This document shows, piece by piece, positions 50,493 to 55,633 of a DNA stretch of 55,633 nt (position 1 is the stretch's first letter; each line of letters opens with the position of its first letter). Source of the DNA: Terriglobia bacterium (GTDB lineage Bacteria; Acidobacteriota; Terriglobia; Bryobacterales; Bryobacteraceae). Location of the stretch: contig PSRJ01000299.1 of assembly GCA_003175985.1 (NCBI GenBank), positions 1 to 55,633 of the forward strand. The letters run 5' to 3'. The position numbers and the translations under genes are program-made. The notes under the pieces are model-generated. The model had not been told where the DNA came from, did no database searches, and saw only the letters and a program-made list of their open reading frames with translations.

Positions 50493-51926
50493 ATGGCCAA
50501 CCTGCTTGCGGTGCTTTTGTCGTCGGCCAACGCCCTGGACGCCTACAGCCGCGTGCTCGAAGTAACGCAAAACAACGTGACGAACGCCTCCACGCCCGGT
50601 TATGCGAAACAGAGTCTCACGTTACTCGCCAAGCCGTTTGATGTCCAGTCGGGAGCGTCGGGAGGCGTTACCATCGGACAACTTCTGAGTGCCCGCAACA
50701 TCTATGCCGAACGGGCCGTGCAGCAGCAGAACACGGGTTTGGGCAGGGAGCAGCAGTCCGTCAACAGCCTTACCGCGCTTCAGAACCTGTTCGATATTTC
50801 CGGCACTACGGGCCTTCCTTATGCTCTGAACCAGTTCTTTCAGAGCGCCTCGTCCTGGGGACAGACTCCCTCCAACGAAGCAGCGCGCCAAAACGTGATT
50901 GCGCGCGCCACAAACCTGGCGCAGACGTTCCAGAATACGGCTGGTTCCCTCCAGAACCTGACTCATAACACCGAAACCCAGATGTATGGCACCGTAGACC
51001 AGATCAATCATCTGGTCGGACAGATCCAGGCATTCAATCATCATTTGCTTCAGACCGGGTCGCAAGACAGCGGCATCGAGAGCCAGATCAGCTCGATCCT
51101 CGAAAATCTGTCGCAGTACGCGGCCGTAACTGCGGTAAAGCAATCCGACGGAACCACCACCATCCTGATGAATGACGATACCCCGTTGCTCGTTGGGGAT
51201 CACCAATTCAAGATCCGGGCCGGCTTGAGCGTCTCTGCATCGGCGGCGAACCCCGACGCTCCTCCGCTGGCGTATGTGGTTGCGGCCGATGGCACCGACG
51301 TTACACCCAAAACCACGGATGGCCAGTTGGGCGCTTTGCTGGATATGCGCAATCGTGTTCTGCCGTCCTACCTCGGCGACGGCAGCCAGCCGGGCGATCT
51401 CAACCGGATGGCGCAGCAGTTTGCGGATCGAGTGAATCAGTTGCTGACCTCCGGGATCATCTCGGACGGACCGCCGCCCGTGCCCGGCGTACCGCTATTT
51501 ACCTACGACACAGCCAACCCGACCAACGTGGCCCGCAGCTTGGCGGTAGATCCGGCGGTGACGGGAGGCCAGTTAGCGGCGATTACGCCCGGCCCCCCGT
51601 ACGTTTCCAACGGCGTGCCGCTCACCCTTTCGCAAATGGCCACGCCTTCCGATCCCGCCGACGAAATCGATGGTGTCAGTTTCACCGAATTCTATGGAAA
51701 TATGGCAGCCGGTGCAGGCAGCGAATTGCAGCAGGCGCAAAACGGCGAACAGGTCCAACAGGCGCTTCTCGCGCAGGCCCGCGACCAGCGGCAACAGTTG
51801 CAAGGCGTGTCTTTGGACGAAGAAGCAACCATCCTCGTAGAGTTTCAAAGGGCCTACCAGGCGAACTCCCGCCTGATTACGGTTTTGGATGAGTTGACGC
51901 AGGCCACTATCGACATTCTGCGATGA
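50493..51926 (+). CDS. flgK: Hook-filament junction protein FlgK (HAP1)
   Basis: 477 residues. The N-terminal D0 helix (LSSANALDAYSRVLEVTQNN and VTNASTPGYAKQ) and the C-terminal GVSLDEEATILVEFQRAYQANSRLITVLDEL are diagnostic. The middle carries FlgK-type segments such as LPYALNQFFQSASSWGQTPSNEAARQ. It forms the first junction zone outside the hook. Length is shorter than enteric FlgK (about 550). Confidence 0.93.
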   Translation: MANLLAVLLSSANALDAYSRVLEVTQNNVTNASTPGYAKQSLTLLAKPFDVQSGASGGVTIGQLLSARNIYAERAVQQQNTGLGREQQSVNSLTALQNLFDISGTTGLPYALNQFFQSASSWGQTPSNEAARQNVIARATNLAQTFQNTAGSLQNLTHNTETQMYGTVDQINHLVGQIQAFNHHLLQTGSQDSGIESQISSILENLSQYAAVTAVKQSDGTTTILMNDDTPLLVGDHQFKIRAGLSVSASAANPDAPPLAYVVAADGTDVTPKTTDGQLGALLDMRNRVLPSYLGDGSQPGDLNRMAQQFADRVNQLLTSGIISDGPPPVPGVPLFTYDTANPTNVARSLAVDPAVTGGQLAAITPGPPYVSNGVPLTLSQMATPSDPADEIDGVSFTEFYGNMAAGAGSELQQAQNGEQVQQALLAQARDQRQQLQGVSLDEEATILVEFQRAYQANSRLITVLDELTQATIDILR

Positions 51927-51936
51927 GGAATTAGCC

Positions 51937-52917
51937 ATGATTACGAATCTCAGCCCGCGGGACCTGCGCTTTCTGGCAGATCTCGAACGCGTTCAGCAGA
52001 GGATCTCCGATGCCAGCCGCCAGGTCTCTTCGGGGAAACGCGTGAACGTGGCCTCCGACGATCCCGATATCGTCACGGAATTGCTGCAGCTTCGAGCGGC
52101 CAAGCAGAGAAACTCGCAGATTACCTCAAACCTGGGCGTTGCCCAGGCGGATGCCAGCGTCGCGGAAAGCGCCCTGAGTTCCGCCACGCAGCTCATGGAT
52201 CGGGCCCGGACCCTAGCAGCGCAGGGCGCGACCGGCACCATGGATGCCAATGGACGCCTCAGCCTGGCCGGCGAGGTCGAATCGATCCTGGAACAGATGG
52301 TCAGCTTGAGCCAGAGCCAATCCGCGGGCCGCTACGTATTCAGCGGAGATCATGAAACGGACCCCTCTTACCGGCTCGATCTCGATAATACGAATTACGG
52401 CGTCGATGCCAACGGCAACCAAAACGGAGATGGCACCGGAACCGGCGCCGGCGTGGACCGGCTGATCAATCCGATCCAGGCTACCCGTGTAGTGGAAGAC
52501 CCGGCCGGAGGCTCTTTTCCCGTTTCGGAAACCGCGCAACAAATCTTCGATAACCGTAACCCCGACGATACTCTTGCTCCCGATAATGTGTTCGCCTCCC
52601 TCTACAATCTTCGGACCGCGCTTTTGAATAACGACGTAAACGGGATCAATGCCGCACTCACGCCGATCGAGAAAGCCTCCGACCATCTGAATACGGCTCT
52701 GGGATTCTACGGCACGGTGCTGAATCGCATTCAGAGTGCCAGCACTTCGGCGGCGAACTACGACCTGCAGATCACCACCCAGATCAGCCAGCGGGAAGAC
52801 GCCGACGTGGCGGCAGCATCATTGGAAATGAGCCAGGGGACGGCGCAGTTGCAGGCCGCCTTTGAGATGCAATCGAAAATCCCGCACAGCTCGCTTTTCG
52901 ATTTTCTGACCAGTTAG
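51937..52917 (+). CDS. flgL: Hook-filament junction protein FlgL (HAP3)
   Basis: 326 residues. The N-terminal flagellin-like domain (RFLADLERVQQRISDASRQVSSGKRVNVASDDP) and C-terminal helix (SQREDADVAAASLEMSQGTAQLQAAF) are typical. GRYVFSGDHETDPSYRLD is the FlgL-type junction to the variable domain. It begins 10 nt after flgK and closes the operon; its stop faces a converging gene 13 nt away. Confidence 0.93.
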   Translation: MITNLSPRDLRFLADLERVQQRISDASRQVSSGKRVNVASDDPDIVTELLQLRAAKQRNSQITSNLGVAQADASVAESALSSATQLMDRARTLAAQGATGTMDANGRLSLAGEVESILEQMVSLSQSQSAGRYVFSGDHETDPSYRLDLDNTNYGVDANGNQNGDGTGTGAGVDRLINPIQATRVVEDPAGGSFPVSETAQQIFDNRNPDDTLAPDNVFASLYNLRTALLNNDVNGINAALTPIEKASDHLNTALGFYGTVLNRIQSASTSAANYDLQITTQISQREDADVAAASLEMSQGTAQLQAAFEMQSKIPHSSLFDFLTS

Positions 52918-52930
52918 CGACGTCGATCCC

Positions 52931-53734
52931 TTATTGCGGCTTAAAGGTCGATTCCGCGCCAAAGCGCCGGTAATTGCTGTACGCGATCCGCAGCCGGATT
53001 CGTTGCGGGCCCGAACGGAATTGCAGCGTATCGTCCGCATACGTATAAACCGGAAACCAGTGCTTGCCGTCTACCGGCTTGCGTATGGTAGTGAACCGCG
53101 GGAAGAGGTTTTCGGATTTCGTGGTGATGATTTGCGGTACCGCCTGCCCCTCCATCCGGACAATGTTGTAGCCGTTCTTTTCCACCCAGATTAATCCGTC
53201 GAAGAGTCTCTGCCCTTGTAGAATCTGCCGCGGCCGCACCTGGAGAACCCAGCAGTCCGTATCGTCCATGTTCTCTTCGCCGCGAAAGCGGGTCTCGTAA
53301 TTCCAAAGCCGGTCTTCGGTGATCACCAGCGGTTGTATATCGCGGATGTCGCGGAAATCCTCGTCGGTCAGCCGCAGCGATTTCAAGCCATATTCGGGCC
53401 GGCCGACGGATTCCTCGTGCCGTTCGTGCTCGGGAGAGAAGATGATATCCCGCACTTCTTTGTATTCGCCGCGGGTTACTCCGCGTCCGTCCAGTTCCTG
53501 AACCGTGACGGTCTGCCGGTACATGTACTCGTTGCGCTCGGCTTCGGTTTCGCTTTCCCGGTGCGCCACGAGTTTCGCGAGAGTCGGAGGAGGCTCATCG
53601 CTGAGCGCGGCCGGAGTCGCAAGGGCGAATGCTAGAATCAGGCCGATGGCCCAATCGCTCGGCGGCTTTCGGGCGGCACTTCTGATCGGCTGGATCGCGC
53701 TGGGGACGGCCGGCGTTCTGTACGCGAACTTCAC
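52931..53734 (-). CDS. Exported hypothetical protein, LolA/outer-membrane-lipoprotein-like fold
   Basis: 267 residues from a GTG. A hydrophobic signal-like segment is at about 28-44 (AIGLILAFALATPAALS), after an unusually long basic n-region. The mature part begins with a charged helical segment (LAKLVAHRESETEAERNEYM), followed by beta-strand-rich sequence (FDGLIWVEKNGYNIVRMEG; HWFPVYTYADDTLQF), reminiscent of outer-membrane lipoprotein-sorting or sigma-E-regulator-like half barrels. The assignment is tentative. The first 89 nt overlap the divergent protease gene, and no ATG or GTG lies closer to the signal segment, so the start is doubtful. Confidence 0.65.
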   Translation of the reverse strand: MKFAYRTPAVPSAIQPIRSAARKPPSDWAIGLILAFALATPAALSDEPPPTLAKLVAHRESETEAERNEYMYRQTVTVQELDGRGVTRGEYKEVRDIIFSPEHERHEESVGRPEYGLKSLRLTDEDFRDIRDIQPLVITEDRLWNYETRFRGEENMDDTDCWVLQVRPRQILQGQRLFDGLIWVEKNGYNIVRMEGQAVPQIITTKSENLFPRFTTIRKPVDGKHWFPVYTYADDTLQFRSGPQRIRLRIAYSNYRRFGAESTFKPQ

Positions 53735-54611
53735 AAGGATTCCAGGTTGGGCGGCCCTTCCGGTCCTCGCCGCCTTCCTCGTCGAATATCCATTTTATCT
53801 GCTGCCGGCGTTTCCGGAAATTCGCAAGCGGCTGGCCGGGCAGGCCCTCCCCTGGTTTCTTCTGTTGTCGCTATGGCTGCCGTATCTCACCTGCTACGTT
53901 GCCACGGGTCTGTTTCAATGGACGGGCTTGGCGAAACTGGCTGCGCTCGCACTCACGCTGGGGCTGTGGTACCGCATTTTGCCGCCGAGTATCGCCACCG
54001 ACCTTGTTTTCCTGGTGCTGGTGGGCGCCGTCCTGATCAGCAATTATCTCGTTGCTATTTATCCCGACCCTTATCCATCGCTTAAGATGGCCGCGATACT
54101 GGGGCGCATCGGGCTGTTCCGCGCCACGGTGCTGGTTCTCCTGGTCGCGCGGCGCGTCCCCGAGACCGGTTATGGATTCGTGCCCAACGGCCGCGAGTGG
54201 CGGATCGGAGTGATGCACTATCTGTACTTCCTCCCCGTGGCTGCCTGCCTGGCGCTTCCGCTGCGCGCCGTACGAATCGCTCCGGCGGCTGCGCCTTTCT
54301 GGAAAACCACCGCCATATTTCTGGGATTCTTTTGGGTGATCGCGCTATTCGAAGAATTCATTTTCCGCGGCGTGTTGCAGCACTGGCTCGAGGAGTGGGT
54401 CTGGAGCCGTGCCGCAGCCCTGGTGATTACATCCATCGTCTTCGGCGCGGCCCACCTCTGGTTTCGCGCGTTTCCGAACTGGCGCTGGGCCCTCATCGCC
54501 GGCGTTCTGGGATGGTTTTGCGGACACGCGCGAAATGAAGCGGGCAGTATCCGGGCGGGCGTCGTGACACATGCCCTGGTCGTTGCCACCTGGCGGGGTT
54601 TTTTCGCCTGA
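53646..54611 (+). CDS. CPBP-family intramembrane glutamic-type protease
   Basis: 321 residues with eight or so membrane segments. The Abi/CPBP motifs are present: EEFIFRGVLQHW with E236, E237 and R241, then FGAAHLWFR and a final GVVTHALVVATW. The family includes Rce1-like prenyl-CaaX proteases and bacteriocin-immunity proteins; the substrate here is unknown. The ATG at 53646 is the only reasonable start; it overlaps the beginning of the opposite gene. Confidence 0.85.
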   Translation: MAQSLGGFRAALLIGWIALGTAGVLYANFTRIPGWAALPVLAAFLVEYPFYLLPAFPEIRKRLAGQALPWFLLLSLWLPYLTCYVATGLFQWTGLAKLAALALTLGLWYRILPPSIATDLVFLVLVGAVLISNYLVAIYPDPYPSLKMAAILGRIGLFRATVLVLLVARRVPETGYGFVPNGREWRIGVMHYLYFLPVAACLALPLRAVRIAPAAAPFWKTTAIFLGFFWVIALFEEFIFRGVLQHWLEEWVWSRAAALVITSIVFGAAHLWFRAFPNWRWALIAGVLGWFCGHARNEAGSIRAGVVTHALVVATWRGFFA

Positions 54612-54624
54612 CCGCGCTTCATTG

Positions 54625-54630
54625 TACAAT
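54625..54630 (+). promoter_or_regulatory. Putative -10 box of a leaderless transcript
   Basis: TACAAT in TTGTACAAT (54622-54630), 9 nt before the ATG at 54640, with no ribosome-binding site between. It is the same nonamer as at 6039-6047. Confidence 0.35.
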
Positions 54631-54639
54631 CCATTGTCT

Positions 54640-55533
54640 ATGGCAAAACTTGGATTTCTCGGGCTGGGCCTCATGGGTTATCCCATGGCCCGCAATCTTT
54701 TGCGCGCCGGGCATGAAGTGGCGCTCTGGTCCCATTCCGGCGGAAAGGCAAGCAAACTGGCTGCTGAGGAGCGCGGCAAGGCTTGTGACACTCCTAAGCA
54801 AGTCGCGGAGAATGCCGAGTGCATTTTCCTTTGCGTCGGCGACACCAAGATGTCGCGCCAGGTCATCCTGGGCGAGAACGGCCTCGTTCACGGTGCCAAG
54901 GCCGGAACGGTGATCGTCGACGCCAGCACCATCGGTCCAGCGGAAAGCCGCGCAATCGGTGAGGAACTCCGCGCTCGTGGCGTGGAGTTTCTCGACGCCC
55001 CATGCACGGGGTCTACACCGGGCGCCGAAGGCGGCACACTCACATTTATGGTGGGAGGAGACCAGCAGGTCTTCGAAAGGGTGCGGCCCTACTTCGAACC
55101 GATGGGGAAACGTCTCTACTACTGCGGCGGGCCGGGGTTAGGCCTCCAGGCCAAATTGAGCCAGAACCTGATTCTGTCGAATCTTCTCCTGGCCTTCAAC
55201 GAAGGCATGGTGCTTTCCACTAAGGGCGGGATCGACCCGAAACTCATGCTCGACATTCTGGAGAACAGCGCCGCCAAGTCCGGCCTGGTCAGCTTCAAGG
55301 CGCCATTTGTCTTCCGCGGCGACTTCCACGCCAACTTCTCCGTGAAGTGGATGAGCAAGGATATCGACCTCATGTTGGATTCGGGAAAGGAACTAGGCGT
55401 ACCCCTTCTGCTGACCTCACTCACCAGCCAACTGTTCCACGCAGCCATAGCGGGTGGTCACGGAGATGAGGACATTTGCTCTACCATAAAGATTCTAGAG
55501 GACTTTGCTGGCATCGAGGTCAGGGCAAAATAA
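54640..55533 (+). CDS. Beta-hydroxyacid dehydrogenase (3-hydroxyisobutyrate dehydrogenase family)
   Basis: 297 residues. The N-terminal NAD(P) fold has GLGLMG at 8-13; the substrate motif DAPCTGSTPGAEGGTLTFMVGG is at 119-140; the catalytic Lys172 and Asn176 lie in QAKLSQNL. The family oxidises 3-hydroxyisobutyrate, tartronate semialdehyde, glyoxylate or related acids; Cys rather than Val in the DAPV/C position does not settle the substrate. Stands alone. Confidence 0.88.
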   Translation: MAKLGFLGLGLMGYPMARNLLRAGHEVALWSHSGGKASKLAAEERGKACDTPKQVAENAECIFLCVGDTKMSRQVILGENGLVHGAKAGTVIVDASTIGPAESRAIGEELRARGVEFLDAPCTGSTPGAEGGTLTFMVGGDQQVFERVRPYFEPMGKRLYYCGGPGLGLQAKLSQNLILSNLLLAFNEGMVLSTKGGIDPKLMLDILENSAAKSGLVSFKAPFVFRGDFHANFSVKWMSKDIDLMLDSGKELGVPLLLTSLTSQLFHAAIAGGHGDEDICSTIKILEDFAGIEVRAK

Positions 55534-55551
55534 AAAATACAAATTTCTGTT

Positions 55552-55626
55552 GATTCCAAAAACGGAATCTACTAATATTGGAAGTAAGCCGGGGAGGCAA
55601 CTCCCACCAAAGCGAGACTAACCTCT
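55552..55626 (+). ncRNA. Possible riboswitch-like structured RNA, cut by the window end
   Basis: After the dehydrogenase stop the sequence has a perfect hairpin GATTCC/GGAATC (55552-55569). Then comes AAGCC, a GGGAG-GCAA-CTCCC hairpin with a GNRA tetraloop (55592-55605), and CCAAAGCGAGACTAACC. The order resembles the GEMM-I cyclic-dinucleotide riboswitch core (AAACC, GNRA hairpin, GCAAAGCC, CUAA), but several bases differ and the 3' half is outside the window. No gene is visible downstream. Confidence 0.3.
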
Positions 55627-55633
55627 AAAAAAA

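Noticed and set aside
1-55633. tRNA, rRNA and CRISPR arrays
   Set aside because: No cloverleaf with CCA-type end, no rRNA-like stretch and no regularly spaced direct repeats were seen by eye.

Overview
The window reads as chromosome of a flagellated, Gram-negative Acidobacteriota, most like the Solibacter/Bryobacter group. The basis is a secreted protein with the TIGR03437 C-terminal domain typical of that lineage, two very large Oar-type TonB-dependent receptors with carboxypeptidase-regulatory N-termini, a HAF-repeat protein, and a GC-rich, densely overlapping gene layout (many ATGA/GTGA junctions). Taxonomy is inferred from gene content only.

Layout. 1-14.3 kb is a mixed metabolic and envelope region: AIM24 protein, secreted zincin with Ig-like and TIGR03437 domains, PrxQ-type peroxiredoxin, Stf0 sulfotransferase, and a three-gene overlapping operon (redoxin, cytochrome/copper monooxygenase, maleylpyruvate-isomerase-like). 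A previously easy-to-miss 35-residue Cys-rich gene is coupled to a SnoaL-like protein. An acetamidase remnant, antiporter, DUF4397 lipoprotein, YifB/ComM ATPase, DUF433 remnant and cupin follow. 14.4-24.97 kb holds an isolated 78-residue mini axial flagellar protein, a seven-repeat HAF protein behind a strong promoter and two GTAC palindromes, the two TonB receptors with a matching 40-nt leader, an acyl-CoA synthetase, a HELIH zincin and a small unknown gene.

25.0-52.9 kb is the flagellar region. flaG-fliS face flgF-flgG-flgA-flgH-flgI-flgJ(rod-binding), which are transcribed leftward from a near-perfect sigma-54 site. The rightward run is fliK, an unknown gene, flgD, flgE, fliN, fliO, fliP, fliQ, fliR, flhB, flhA, flhF, fliA and a second SpoA protein, followed by a MoxR-type AAA ATPase and a 610-residue partner. 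A sigma-54 activator with a degenerate receiver (Glu in place of the phospho-Asp) faces flgM-flgN-flgK-flgL, which start from a sigma-28 site. Between these two divergent units sits a complete 2,976-bp IS1595-like transposon with 25-bp inverted repeats, an exact 8-bp target duplication and five small passenger genes. Not in the window: flgB, flgC, fliE, fliF-fliJ, fliM, motAB, fliC, fliD and flhG.

52.9-55.6 kb contains an exported hypothetical protein overlapping a divergent CPBP protease gene, a beta-hydroxyacid dehydrogenase, and a structured RNA-like tail cut by the window end.

A recurring theme is transcription starting at or within a few bases of the start codon: TANNNT boxes lie 6-9 nt before several starts, and a sigma-54 and a sigma-28 site are placed so that the mRNA would be leaderless or nearly so.
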